Below are positions 1 to 11,482 of a DNA stretch of 64,000 bases, one piece after another. The DNA lies in contig MU008163.1 of assembly GCA_010909165.1 (NCBI GenBank), positions 186,001 to 250,000 of the forward strand, in the 5' to 3' direction. Both the position numbers and the translations under genes were made by a program. Each line of letters begins with the position of its first letter. The first letter of the stretch is position 1. Below the pieces are notes generated by a model, which was given only the letters and a program-made list of their open reading frames with translations, was not told the DNA's origin and ran no database searches. This DNA comes from Anthoceros angustus. Its lineage: Eukaryota > Streptophyta > Anthocerotopsida > Anthocerotales > Anthocerotaceae.

Positions 1-670
1 GTAACCTTAGGGTGCTGATGATCCGAAGGGTAGCACGGACCTCGATCGAGTTCGTCGAAAGGGTAGGAAGGTACCTCGAGTTCCGCCTCTGGTCCTACAC
101 TTGTGTAGCTAGGCGATCGCCCTAGTATAGTCGGCCGCAGGCCCCGCAGTGCAGTGCCTCACTGCCCCTCTCGCTGAAGGAAATTCGCTGGCGGTATTTT
201 GCAATGATAGTAGACAGACCCGTGGTCTACCACAAAGGCGAGCTGCCGTCACCCTCGTAACGCCGGCGGAAGGGTTTTTCTAAACACGGGGGCGGACAAG
301 ATAAATTTGGAATTCGAAGAAGGCAAATAGTAAGCAAAACAGAATGGATCATTCCCTTGGGATCAAACCCCATACTACATGATATGAGATTAGTGCGCAC
401 CCAGCTGGCTGTCAGCACCCGAGGAGCACCCAACCTGATTATTCTTGACCCCTGCAGTCTTGCAGAGGCCCTACGCCTTCCTCGAGCCCGGTCAGGTTGT
501 GCCACCGGGGTGGGCTGACAACTGCTGTCACTATTAAATTTTCCTCGGGCTGAGCTATTTCCTCGACAACCCTAAAAAAATGTGGATGCTGCGTGACCGG
601 ATCGGTATTCCATAATCGGGATTCCATACACTAGGCCAATTAAGGGCAGTGAACGACATTGCTTTTGGTA
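1..670. other. No gene recognised
   Basis: I see no conserved protein, RNA gene or repeat in this stretch. Short open frames on the minus strand have no recognisable motif. The right limit is the start of the tandem duplication that carries the SDR genes. Confidence 0.4.
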
Positions 671-2744
671 CCCTGGCAAATTGCACCATGGCGTGTCTGA
701 GCTACGTGCGACATTCTACATATACAGAATTTGGCCATTTGGAGCAGCAAGCATAGCATAGCATTCAATCACTTGAAGCAGTTGCAACTTGCAAGTTATG
801 TGGTAGTCTCGACTTGTGTGGTGAGTCCCGAATTGGCAGCAAACCGGGAACCAGAGGGAGACACTTTGGCAGCTGGAGGGGCCGCCAAGTGGTTGTTCGT
901 CCGAAGTCATGCAAGGGGCAACTAGCAGTGTGAGCAGTGAGCAGGATGTTTCGTCTGTGAGGCCATTGCAAAATCCTCCTGTGCTGATGCTTGGTGTTGT
1001 GTTGTGCGAAGCCGGCCGTGGAGTAAGCAACATCGAATTTGTTGCTTGTCACCGATGGACCTGATCAACGCAGCGTTGGATTTGGTGGTGCCGCCGAGCG
1101 GCGTCCTTTTCCTGCTCTTCGCTTACCCTGTGATAGCCTTCTTCCAGTTCTGGAGCTATGTCTTCCGTTTCTTCTTCTACGAAAACGTGCAGGGCAAGGT
1201 GGTGCTCATTACCGGCGCATCGTCGGGGATCGGCGAGGTGAGCTTGGCACTGACTGAGTAGAAGCTCTTGTATCTCTTCAAGCTTGGGCACCAGATCCTG
1301 TAGGGCTTGAAACGGCTTCATGGGTGCAGCATATAGCGTATGAGTACGCCAAGAAAGGAGCAAGACTCGCGCTGGTGGCAAGGAGGAAAACATGCTGCGG
1401 GAGTGGGAGACAGGTGCAGGCAACTCAGGGCTGCACATGTGCACCCTATTGTGGCTGATGTCGCCAAAGAAGAGGATTGCCGCAAGTTTGTGGACGAGAC
1501 TATCAACCAGTTCGGACACTGTAGGTCACCTCTGCTCTGGATCTTGTCCGAATTGGCCCCTTGCAAGCTTGCATATGTTGGAGATGGCGCGCTCGCGCAA
1601 TCTTTCCATGTCCGATGGTGCATTCCTTGCATTTTTTGCAGCTGTCTTCTTGTTGCTCTCCCTCCGCCAATTTGGCCGCTGATGCCACAACACTGACAAC
1701 CTTCATGCCTCATGTGTTTCGGATCTCACCAGTGGATCATCTGGTGTGCAATGCCGGCCTTTCAAGCCTCTTCTTCTTCGAGGAGGCAAGGGATCCATCG
1801 GCACTGTATCCAGTTATGGTAGGCAACACATGTCAAGACTTAAGCTCCGCTCTGATCGCAACTTCCCAAGCTTTGATTCCTACGCTTTGGTTCCACCAGC
1901 TCTAATGTCATATGCATCTAATCCTGACCTGTGCCATCAGGATGTCACCTTCTGGGGATCGGTCTTCCCAACACACTACGCTCTCCCTCACCTCAGACGA
2001 AGCAAAGGCAAAATTGTTGTCATCGACTCCGTAGCGTCGTGGTTCCCTTTCCCCGTCACAGCATCTACAATGTAAGCCTGCTCCTCACACTCGACTTCAA
2101 ACTCCACACCTTTCCTTAAATTCCTTTCCAGCCCTTGCCCTCTGTTGCTCTAACCGTCCCTCTTACACCAGGCGGCTAAAGCAGGCGTCCTCCAATTCTT
2201 CGATACTCTCCGGGTGGAGGTGGGCAACCACGTGGGCATCACCATCGTCCAACCCGGCGCCACCGAAAGCGAGCTCCTACAGGGCAAGGCAGTGACCCCG
2301 GACGGCCGCGTCGAAATGCTTCCTGACGAAATCCGAGACGTAAGCACATCTCTCGTGACCTGTCCTCTGCGATGCCTCTTCGTTTCTTCCATCCGCTGAC
2401 ATTTGTGACCACACGTCGTGCACTCTGCAGACTCAGTTCGGCCCCATGCCCGTCACCTATGCCGAGACTGTGGCGCAGCGCAGGGTGCCTGCGGGCCACC
2501 GCTACGTGGTCGTCCCTTCTGGTACTCCGTTCTGCTGCTCTACCGCATCTTCGCCCGGAGCTCCTCACCTTCTGCCTCCGCCTCCTGCTCACCAAGGTTA
2601 GCGACAGGAAGTACATCACCAAAGCCATCTTGGAGGAGCCAGAAGTGAAACGAGCCATGTACCCTGAATCCAGCATCAAATCCGAGTAGGGCTGGTTTGC
2701 AGGATGTGATGTGTAGTTATAGCATTGATCAGACAACTTTCTGT
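671..2744 (+). repeat. Tandem duplication unit 1 (SDR locus)
   Basis: The sequence from ccctggcaaa at 671 recurs at 2745, giving a period of about 2,074 bp. The unit holds about 380 bp of upstream sequence, the complete six-exon SDR gene and a short 3' flank ending in agacaactttctgtcc. Intron as well as exon sequence is nearly identical between units, so the duplication is recent and was copied as DNA rather than by retroposition. Confidence 0.9.
1055..2689 (+). pseudogene. 11-beta-hydroxysteroid dehydrogenase-like SDR, copy 1 (frameshifted)
   Basis: Short-chain dehydrogenase of the plant HSD/steroleosin type, which acts on sterol-like substrates at oil bodies or ER. Exons read as 1055-1237, 1330-1520, 1733-1818, 1941-2071, 2172-2339 and 2431-2689, all with GT-AG borders. 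The start MDLINAALDL is followed by a long hydrophobic anchor containing a PP pair, then the cofactor motif TGASSGIG. Exon 3 carries NAG; exons 4 and 5 join to give the catalytic YNAAK. Relative to copy 2, exon 2 lacks one G at two places (after 1382 and near 1400), and exon 6 has several short deletions between about 2472 and 2560, which shift the frame. Exon 4 also needs one extra C near 2054 in both copies to read through to YNAAK. It is either a pseudogene or affected by homopolymer sequence errors; family assignment is firm. Confidence 0.85.
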
Positions 2745-4838
2745 CCCTGGCAAAATTGCACCATGGCGTGTCTGAGCTACGTGCGACATTCTACATATAC
2801 AGAATTTGGCCATTTGGAGCAGCAAGCATAGCATAGCATTCAATCACTTGAAGCAGTTGCAACTTGCAAGTTATGTGGTAGTCTCGACTTGTGTGGTGAG
2901 TCCTCGGTGGCAGCAAACCGGGAACCAGAGGAGACACTTTGGCAGCTGGAGGGCCGCCAAGTGGTTGTTCGTCCGAAGTCATGCAAGGGCAACTAGCAGT
3001 GTGAGCAGTGAGCAGGATGTTTCGTCTGTGAGGCCATTGCAAAATCCTCCTGTGCTGATGCTTGGTGTTGTGTTGTGCGAAGCCGGCCGTGGAGTAAGCA
3101 ACATCGAATTTGTTGCATGTCACCGATGGACCTGATCAACGCAGCGTTGGATTTGTTGGTGCCGTCGAGTGGCGTCCTTTTCCTTCTCTTTGCTTACCCT
3201 GTGATAGCCTTCTTCCAGTTCTGGAGCTATGTCTTCCATTTCTTCTTCTACGAAAACGTGCAGGGCAAGGTGGTGCTCATTACCGGCGCATCGTCGGCGA
3301 TTGGCGAGGTGAGCTTGGCACTGACTGAGTAGAAGCTCTTGTATCTCTTCAATCTTGGGCACCAGATCCTGTAGGGCTTGAAACGGCTTCATGGGTGCAG
3401 CATATAGCGTATGAGTACGCCAAGAAAGGAGCAAGACTCGCGCTGGTGGCAAGGAGGGAAAACATGCTGCGGGGAGTGGGAGACAGGTGCAGGCAACTCG
3501 GGGCTGCACATGTGCACCCTATTGTGGCTGATGTCGCCAAAGAAGAGGATTGCCGCAAGTTTGTGGACGAGACTATCAACCAGTTCGGACACTGTAGGTC
3601 ACCTCTGCTCTGGATCTTGTCCGAATTGGCCCCCTTGCAAGCTTGCATATGTTGGAGATGGCGCGCTCGCGCAATCTTTCCATGTCCGATGAATTGCATT
3701 CCTTGCATTTTTTTTGCAGCTGTCTTCTTGTTGCTCTCCCCTCCGCCAATTTGGCCGCTGATGCCACAACACTGACAACCTTCATGCCTCATGTGTTTCG
3801 GATCTCACCAGTGGATCATCTGGTGTGCAATGCCGGCCTTTCAAGCCTCTTCTTCTTCGAGGAGGCAAGGGATCCATCGGCACTGTATCCAGTTATGGTA
3901 GGCAACACATGTCAAGACTTAAGCTCCGCTCTGATCGCAACTTCCCAAGCTTTGATTCCTACGCTTTGGTTCCACCAGCTCTAATGTCATATGCATCTAA
4001 TCCTGACCTGTGCCATCAGGATGTCACCTTCTGGGATCAGTCTTCCCAACACACTACGCTCTCCCTCACCTCAGACGAAGCAAAGGCAAAATTGTTGTCA
4101 TCGACTCCGTAGCGTCGTGGTTCCCTTTCCCCGTCACAGCATCTACAATGTAAGCCTGCTCCTCACACTCGACTTCAAACTCCACACCTTTCCTTAAATT
4201 CCTTTCCCAGCCCTTGCCCTCTGTTGCTCTAACCGTCCCTCTTACACCAGGCGGCTAAAGCAGGCGTCCTCCAATTCTTCGATACTCTCCGGGTGGAGGT
4301 GGGCAACCACGTGGGCATCACCATCGTCCAACCCGGCGCCACCGAAAGCGAGCTCCTACGGGGCAAGGCAGTGACCCCGGACGGCCGCGTCGAAATGCTT
4401 CCTGACGAAATCCGAGACGTAAGCACATCTCTCGTGACCTGTCCTCTGCGATGCCTCTTCGTTTCTTCCATCCGCTGACACATTTGTGACCACACGTCGT
4501 GCACTCTGCAGACTCAGTTCGGCCCCATGCCCGTCACCTATGCCGAGACTGTGGCGCGGGCCAGCGTACAGGGTGCCCTGCGGGGCCACCGCTACGTGGT
4601 CGTCCCCTTCTGGTACTCCGTTCTGCTGCTCTACCGCATCTTCGCCCCGGAGCTCCTCACCTTCTGCCTCCGCCTCCTGCTCACCAAGGTTAGCGACAGG
4701 AAGTACATCACCAAAGCCATCTTGGAGGAGCCAGAAGTGAAACGAGCCATGTACCCTGAATCCAGCATCAAATCCGAGTAGGGCTGGTTTGCAGGATGTG
4801 ATGTGTAGTTATAGCATTGATCAGACAACTTTCTGTCC
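2745..4838 (+). repeat. Tandem duplication unit 2 (SDR locus)
   Basis: Second unit of the tandem pair. It diverges from the first mainly by one-base changes in G, C or T runs and a few short indels in the last exon. The similarity stops at about 4838, after which unique sequence with small CAGGCAGC repeats follows (about 4842-4880). Confidence 0.9.
3126..4781 (+). pseudogene. 11-beta-hydroxysteroid dehydrogenase-like SDR, copy 2 (near intact)
   Basis: Exons 3126-3308, 3401-3593, 3812-3897, 4020-4149, 4251-4418 and 4512-4781 match copy 1 in position and phase. The N-terminal hydrophobic anchor, the NAG motif, the YNAAK catalytic site formed across the exon 4/5 junction and the C-terminal segment ending ESSIKSE are all visible. 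Two one-base deficits lie in exon 4: a GGG run near 4032 where copy 1 has GGGG, and the shared C run near 4133. Adding both would give 343 codons, about the usual length of plant HSD proteins. The cofactor motif reads GASSAIG instead of GASSGIG. Without the two deficits this would be a functional gene, so raw reads should decide between pseudogene and sequence error. Confidence 0.85.
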
Positions 4839-5391
4839 ATGGCAGGCAAGCACGGCAGGCAGCCAGGCAGCCAGGCTCCAAAGCCAGCCTAGCATTACTT
4901 GCCAGGACCAGAGCCTATACATAGCAAGTGCCAAGCGGCATGTAATGTAATGGTTCACCTTTCGAACTTTGGATTTTAGTGGTCATCACTCTGGATTTGG
5001 CATCGTAATATCCAGGAGGCCATCCTATATATTCATCCGAGTGTGGTGAAAGCAGTTGAGTGTGAGTAGAAATCGAGGTGCAAACGAGCGTGATCGAGTT
5101 GCACGCAAGCGTGCAGGCGCGTTTGGGAGGCAGTTGGGGAAGATGTGGAGAATCAGCGGCGGGAGGGCTTGTGTGGACGATGCTGCGACGCGCGATCTCG
5201 CCGGCCTGCTCCCGCTCCTGCTCGATTAGGCGCTAGCCTGGCGATGGTAGACGGCGTTTACTGGTGATGGTAGACGGCGTCTACTGGTTCTGTCTCTGAG
5301 CTCGCAGCTCGCCGATGATGGCGAACGTAGCTGGCGGTGTGCGGTGCACCGTAATTTGAAGGGGGCGGGGGGAGCAGGTCAGGCAGGCGTC
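4839..5391 (+). promoter_or_regulatory. Intergenic region with likely Mo25 promoter
   Basis: No gene is seen here. A TATA-like TATATATT lies at about 5026-5033, about 360 bp upstream of the Mo25 start codon. Two imperfect direct copies of GATGGTAGACGGCGT(T/C)TACTGG occur at about 5243-5286 in the presumed 5' leader. Promoter function is inferred from position only. Confidence 0.4.
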
Positions 5392-8081
5392 ATGCCAAAG
5401 GGTTTGTTCAAGACCAAGCCCCGGACGGCTCAAGAGCTTGTCCGGGCGACCAGGGACCTTCTGCTTACTGTGGATCAGCTGCCATTGCGGGACTCTAAGA
5501 GGGAGGAGAAGGTGCGGCTTGCTATGGCCGTGCAAGCGGAAAGAAAGCAGAGATGGTGGAATCCTAATTCGATACTTTTGTGCGGATGGATGGATGTCTT
5601 ATGTTGTTGCTGCGTTCATCCGTGCCAGATTGCTGAATTGGTCAAGGATATCCGGGAAATGAAGATTGCGCTGTACGGGAACAGTGAATGCGAGCCCGTG
5701 CCGGAGGTGCAAACGCAATTGACGCAGGAAGTGTTTCGGGAGAACACGTTCAGGCTTCTCATCCAAGTGCTTCCCAAGCTGGAACTGGAGGTGACGGGCG
5801 GACAATTTATCCCCTTGCTTGCTCTTGGAGCAGCTGTCTGACGCCGTTTGATGCGCTGTAGGCACGCAAGGATATCACGCAAGTGGTTGCCAACTTGCAG
5901 CGGCAGCAGGTGCAATACCGCCTTATTGCCTGTGAGTACTTGGAAGCGAACAAGGATTTGCTGGATCGGCTTGTTGCAGGGTGAGTGAGTGCGCGAACTG
6001 CAATCTACAGGGTCGCAGGACAGCCCGACCAACCTCTTGTTTGTAGCGGTTACGTGCATCTTTAATGCGCATCGCCTTCTGCGTATTCGTCCTGGTAGCC
6101 CCCTTCTTGTCGCCCTAACCTGGTCCACGCTAGTAGAAGCCTGCTGCGTGTGAGCTTCAAGCTTCTTGCAGCCCTATCCCTGTTCTATGGTTTAGAACAG
6201 GGGCGGGGATGCAAGACGGGTGAATCTCCTTGCGCGCAGGTTGTTCTCGGTTGTGTAACATCGTAGATGCCCTTTCCTTACATTTAGGTGATGACAGTGT
6301 CCGAAAATTTTCGGTGCTTGAGTTCAAGTTTTGCTTGGAGTTCTTTTCCGTGATCTAGCATGCTCCCTTTGCAGGTATGAGGATCCAGAGGTCGCCCTGC
6401 ATTACGGCTCGATGCTCCGAGAGTGTATCCGACATCAAAGCATAACCCGGTAATATATCGCTGGCTTGTATTGGTGGCAGTTTATTATTCTTGCCAACTC
6501 TCACCTCTGGTAGTCTAAATTAGGTTCGAAGTTTGCCAAGGCATGGTCTTTGTCATGTCCCACGCTGCTTACATAAGCCTGCCACAATTCTGTAGTATTT
6601 CGGCAGGTTGGACTTTCCTGTTTTGGTCACTCGCATCCCTTTCTTGCTGATAGCTGCCAGTTTTACATGGTCAGATGTGTTCTGGAGTCAGAAAACATGG
6701 CCAAGATTTTTGGGTACTTTGAGCTTCCCAATTTTGATGTGGCATCTGATGCTGCAGCAACTTTCAAGGTCAGCTTTTCCTCTGCTGTTCCCGTTATCGT
6801 AAACAATGTCAAATATATTGAGGCTATTCGCAGATTGTTACTTGCGCCTCGCACCAATTTGCTAAAAAGGGGGGGCTTCCGTTGTCTCCAATTTTGAGTC
6901 ACTCACTAATCGAGTGAGAGAGGCGACATTAGCCTAGAAATGCCACAGAGTTGTCTGTGCTCCGTCTTTTTCCACCGGTGTCCTCTGGCTGACGTGGTTT
7001 GACTCCTGCTGGGAAGTGCAAGCCAGGGCCCTGCCTTTTCCTTTACTCTCCTGAAGGCACTTGTGGTGCATTTTGCATGGTTCGGTAAGCAGGAGCTTTT
7101 GACGAGACACAAGTCGACTGTTGCGGAGTACCTCAACAAAAATTATGACTGGGTGAGTATTTGCTCGTTTTGGACTGTTGATCTGCTCAAGTCTTTACCA
7201 TTCTGGATTTAGGATTCAGTAATATCTCCTTTCTCTCTGCAGTTCTTCACTAATTTCAACAATAAATTATTGGAGTCAGAGAAATATATTACAAGGCGAC
7301 TGGCAGTGAAGGTTCGTATGTCCATGTGACTTGGCCTCGTGGTACATGATGTACTTCGTGGTGGAGGGAGCTTCTAGTACCTTCTCTCCGTTATTCCCTA
7401 AAGCAGCATTATCTTAACTCCACGCTGCTGCTACTTTTCTGACTGAAGCTTGATATGTGTCTTTGATATAAGCAGCTGCTCGGAGACATTCTACTTGATC
7501 GAGCAAATGTCACTGTAATGATGCGATACGTGAGCTCGAAAGAAAATCTCATTATCCTTATGACTCTTTTGAAGGTGGGCCGCATATTGTTACTGTCATT
7601 GGTTGTCGTTTACCTTCTTGCTGTCAGTCCTGTTATCTTCCCAATGTTTAAGCTTTGTTTGCTATGGGTTGATTGAAACTACAGGATCCAAGCAAAAACA
7701 TTCAAGTTGAAGCTTTCCATGTTTTCAAGGTTTAGCTTCAATCACTGCTCTTGACGTCCTTCTAAGCATGTGATGGTTGATGGCTTAAACTCACGTTCAT
7801 GCCTCAAGGCTCCAGGTATTTGTGGCCAATGCAAATAAGCCTGCAGACATTGTGAACATCCTTGTGTGCAATCGCACTAAGCTGCTGCGGTTTTTCAGTA
7901 CCTTCAAGATGGAAAAAGGTACCTCCTAATGTGAGAGAGTTCACTGCCAACATTTCACATCGTTTCTTAATAATTATAGCTTGCTTTCATGGTGTACGCA
8001 GATGATGAGCAATTTGAACAAGACAAGGCACAGGTTGTGAACGAGATTTCCAGCTTGTCTGCTCTAGGCGGATGTGCTTAA
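5392..8081 (+). CDS. Mo25/CAB39-like scaffold protein
   Basis: Mo25 proteins are armadillo-like helical scaffolds that bind and activate STE20/GCK-family kinases, with roles in cell polarity and division. Eleven exons can be read with GT-AG borders: 5392-5511, 5629-5790, 5862-5980, 6375-6449, 6675-6768, 7093-7152, 7243-7311, 7476-7574, 7685-7729, 7816-7918 and 8002-8081. They sum to 1,026 bp, giving 341 aa, the usual family length, with no frame break. Landmarks in order are MPKGLFK at the N terminus, [96 protein letters not shown] and [10 protein letters not shown]. The start is chosen because MPKGLFK matches the family N terminus; an in-frame ATG 48 bp upstream is less likely. The gene appears functional and single-copy in the window. 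Confidence 0.96.
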
Positions 8082-8811
8082 TGCTGGCTCCTCCTGTTCC
8101 CCCCGTCTTTAAAAGAAGCATTGGCCTCCAAGGCAGTGTTTATAAGCAACTTAAACCTAAATTAATAGTCCCATTACAGGTTTAGGCCATCACATCACCT
8201 TGAAGGTGATAATCCAAGCCATAGAGGATCGCCAGAAATACGGCGGCGCATGAAGCCCTCTGAAAATGCTGTCCAATCTTGGGCTTCTGGATTGAAATCC
8301 TTGCCACGGGTTTCCTTTCAGTGTAGTTCGAAGCCTTTTCCTTACAGCGTGGTTTGAAGGCTACTTAGGGACTCTGCGACCTTTCTGGTCATAGTTTGTA
8401 ATTTTCTGTTGTACAATTATGATTCTGGCCACTCACCCAAAGAAGCAGCTAAAAGCTAAGGCGAAGCAACAGCTTGAAGGCGGTATACCAGAAAGAAAGC
8501 AGAAACACAGAGATGACAACCAGCAAACTTTGCATCAGTAAGCAGCGTTTACCCAGCTTGCTCTCTGGTAACTGCAGGACAAGAAGCGAGCATACGGACG
8601 AAAACCTTTCAACCTGCATATGTACTCGCATTTCACTTCCAAGGAGGCACATGCAAAAGTATCAGGCGAATTAATGAAGTGTGGACAGATCATGGATTTA
8701 AGCTCTCCTGTACAACTGGTGCATTGAAAAATGCGCAAAAAACGGTTCCCCGACAGGAGCGTACGCTCAACAAAAAGAGACTCTCAATCCAGAAGCAAAA
8801 CGGATGCCTAT
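8082..8811. other. Intergenic region between convergent genes
   Basis: This holds the 3' flank of Mo25 (plus) and of the oxidoreductase (minus), which converge. A short open frame at 8474-8674 has no recognisable motif. I see no RNA gene or repeat. Confidence 0.4.
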
Positions 8812-10122
8812 CTAATTGATCTTGCTGCCTTTGCCAGAAGACGCCTCGCTTGCAAATGTGATGGCCAAGGTGAGGTCGTATGTCTTGGCCGCGTCCTCCC
8901 AGGTGGACAAGATGCTCGATTTGTCGGGGTGTCGAGCAGCGGCTACCACAGTCTCCATCTGATTCAAGTAAGGGTCGTCGCCGGGGGCCGTATAAACCTT
9001 TGGCTCGTCGCTGACAGGAGATCTGACTTTGAGCACCGGCGAGTGGTAGGGGTCCACCAAATGCAGCAGCCAGCCGTCGGCATGCACTTCCAGCTCGCAG
9101 TTGAACTTGACGCCCTGCAGGTTGATGCCGTGCACGATCGAGCCTACGGCGCCCGACTTGTACTTCCAGATTGCTGAAGTTAGCCGCGGGATACGATCCT
9201 CCTTGGGGATGCTCTCTTCGTCGATCGGGATGCTGGAGAGCTTCCCGGGGGCCTCGTTGTGCTCCACCGCGTGCGCCTGCACAGTACGGATGTCCACGTC
9301 GCCGCCGAAGTAGCGAGACAGGTCGCAGAAGTGCGTTCCCTGCTCCACAATCGGGCCGCATGAGATGCTCTTCATCCACCACTCCTTCTTGGCGATGGCG
9401 GCGTAGCAGCATGTGTAGCGGGCCACCGTAGCTATCACCGTCAAATTGTTGCGGCTGATTATGTCCTTCATGGTCTGCACCAGCTTCAGGTAGCGCATAA
9501 AATAGCCGACGGACACCAGGCGTTGCTTCGCCGCCAAGTACTTGCCTACCAGCGTCAGGTCCCACACGGGGGAGCTCGACATCGGCGTCTCCACAAACAG
9601 CACGAAGTTATTGGTGAGCGAATAGGAAAGCCTAATTTCGATGTCCGTCCCTTGTGCGGTGTTGCCGTGATATGCTGGTGGCACTCCGACCAGCACCAAG
9701 TCGGGCTTGAGGGAGTTGCTGTCAGGCGCAGATGCCAGATCCGCAAGGAAGGCTGAAACATCGTTGTATTCCTTCGTGTTTGCATAAGATGAAGCCGCTG
9801 GAGAAGATCTTTTGAGAGCTAACACTCTTTCGCGACCCGCAGGGCTGACGAGTGCTGTCACTTCCAGATTGTCGCCAAGAATGCTGTAAGAAAAACAGCG
9901 ACAACATATTCAAGCAGGCAGCCTTACAAGAAGAGCGCAGCGGCTGTTGGAGGATGACTCAAAACAGCATCAGAACAAGACAACACATGAATCTCACCTT
10001 TCCAACCGCGCAGAATGATTCCATGGACCTTCTAAACTTCCGAAATTCACACCTCCCGCTCCTATAAACACTACTTTGAACTTGGAGGACGAAGAAACCG
10101 ACTCCGTAGCTTCAGGAGCCAT
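8812..10122 (-). CDS. Gfo/Idh/MocA-family NAD(P)-dependent oxidoreductase
   Basis: Predicted sugar- or polyol-type dehydrogenase with a Rossmann N-terminal half. Exon 1 is 10122-9998 and exon 2 is 9883-8812, with a 114-bp intron bearing clean GT-AG borders. Together they give 1,197 bp and 398 aa, and the frame is intact. The nucleotide-binding stretch VVFIGAGGVNFGS lies near residues 17-29. ETPM sits at the position of the EKP motif of the family, followed by VGYFMRYLKLVQ and by CGPIVEQGTHFCDLSRYFGG, which resembles the catalytic helix region. The mid-section WKYKSGAVGSIVHG is typical of the C-terminal beta-sheet domain. The sequence style (GPWNHSARLE, GPIVEQ.THFCDLSRYFGGDVD) resembles, from memory, a fungal oxidoreductase group more than known plant members. 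The substrate cannot be told from sequence. Confidence 0.9.
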
Positions 10123-10500
10123 GGCGATCGCTAGTTGCTGTTGGAAGTTGAGGAGATCAAACGCAAGACATAAAGCAAACGTGCGTTTGGGGTCTGACTC
10201 TGACTGCGTTCATATGACCTCATGTGGTCCGCGTCTGTGAAAACAAGCTTAGTGAAACTCACGGTCTACATAAAATGCGCATGCAGTTAACGGACCACGG
10301 GATGTCTGTCCAAAACGGATATGGAGCTTGACTCCATGGGATGTCTATCCAAACCCGACGGGATGTCTATGAAATCGCTCATGTATCGGAAAAAAAATAA
10401 AATATTGGTACAGGAAAAAGGATTTATATAAACATGTCTTTATGGTTATAACTGCAAAACTGCGATTAGTGATAATAACTGACTCGCTAACCTAGGCTTA
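10123..10500 (-). promoter_or_regulatory. Upstream region of the oxidoreductase with three direct repeats
   Basis: Three imperfect copies of (C/T)GGGATGTCT(G/A)TCCAAAnC lie at about 10298-10316, 10337-10355 and 10359-10377, 175-255 bp upstream of the start codon; the third diverges after GGATGTCTAT. The spacing and promoter position suggest regulatory sites, but that is inference. An AT-rich stretch follows at about 10384-10440. Confidence 0.35.
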
Positions 10501-10503
10501 AGT

Positions 10504-10884
10504 ATGAGAAAAGCAAAACGTTCTGGCGAAACGTGCCCTAATTCATCACGAGCTGATTCGCGTCCGCTGAACCTAAATGGCTATGCCACAACACTCTCCC
10601 TCGCTGCGAATGTGCTGTTCTTCAATTTGCTGGTCTTCAATCTACTACTGAGTATCTGGTGGCCTCATCAACTCGCGAGCCACGTGATCACAACTATGAG
10701 TAAAGGGATCAGAAGTCTCAAGCGGCTGAAGTCCTCAAGCACAGAGATCTCGTTGGGCCAAAATTGGGAAGCTATCATGGAGAACCATTCCTCGTTCTAC
10801 TGTACAGCAGTCTTGCCAATGTGTCAGAATGAAGGAGCTCTGAATTTGCAGAGTGCCAACCTCGACAAGATGACGCTGAAGTGA
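10504..10884 (+). CDS. Unrecognised 126-codon open frame
   Basis: An ATG-started frame with one hydrophobic stretch (NVLFFNLLVFNLLLSIWW, about residues 36-53). I recognise no family. It sits between the oxidoreductase promoter and a Copia remnant, and the opposite strand there may be the decayed 3' flank of that remnant. It may be a chance frame. Confidence 0.15.
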   Translation: MRKAKRSGETCPNSSRADSRPLNLNGYATTLSLAANVLFFNLLVFNLLLSIWWPHQLASHVITTMSKGIRSLKRLKSSSTEISLGQNWEAIMENHSSFYCTAVLPMCQNEGALNLQSANLDKMTLK

Positions 10885-10984
10885 GTAGCAGATGTGAAAA
10901 TGCTGGTAAAGTAGTCATTGTGGTCAGAAGGTAGCTACCCCTTAAGTTGAGCTTGAAGCAACTTGTCTTCCTGCACTTCCTAGC

Positions 10985-11480
10985 TGGTAAGCATCCTTAC
11001 TGAGTAAACCAATGCCGCTGATGTGCTTCTCGTGCAGGAGCTTGGAGAGCCCCTTGGTGAGGAGGTCGGAGGTGTTGTCGGTTGTGTTGTTGTAGCGCAG
11101 TACAACTTACTTGCTTGCAACTACCTAGCGGATGAAGTGGTGCTGGATCTCCACGTGCTTCGTTCTTGCGTGCAAGATAGGGTTGTAAGTCATCTCTATT
11201 GCTGATTGATTGTCGCAAAACAATTGCGTGGACTCGAGCTGATCCTCGCTGATGTCTTTTAGGAATTGACCAATCCACAAGATCTCTTTAGTGACAAGTG
11301 AGGAGGCAATATACTCTGTGTCAGTGCTGGACAGGTAGATGGTCTGCATCTTCTTACAACTCCAGGATACGGATGAGTGGTTAATCATCATACATTATGT
11401 TGCTGTTGATTTCCTAGCATCGGGATCTCCTGCCCAGTCTGCATCTGAATAAGAGGTTAGTCTGAGTTTGCTGGTGGGAT
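10985..11480 (-). mobile_element. Copia RNase H remnant
   Basis: Minus-strand translation gives the C-terminal end of a Copia polyprotein. It reads TSYSDADWAGDPDARKST (about 11407-11460), SSTDTEYIASSLVTKEILW, CDNQSAIE and HARTKHVEIQHHFIR, then a DLLTKGL-type tail ending near 10990. The frame breaks around 11392. The sequence is close to the RNase H part of the Copia-3 elements at 29 kb and 39 kb, so it is probably a truncated member of that family. No LTRs are visible around it. Confidence 0.85.
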
Positions 11481-11482
11481 TA

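Noticed and set aside
5344-5391. Upstream ATG at 5344 as the Mo25 start
   Set aside because: It adds 16 residues that are Gly/Ala-rich and unlike the family, whereas MPKGLFK at 5392 matches the usual N terminus and gives the typical 341-aa length.
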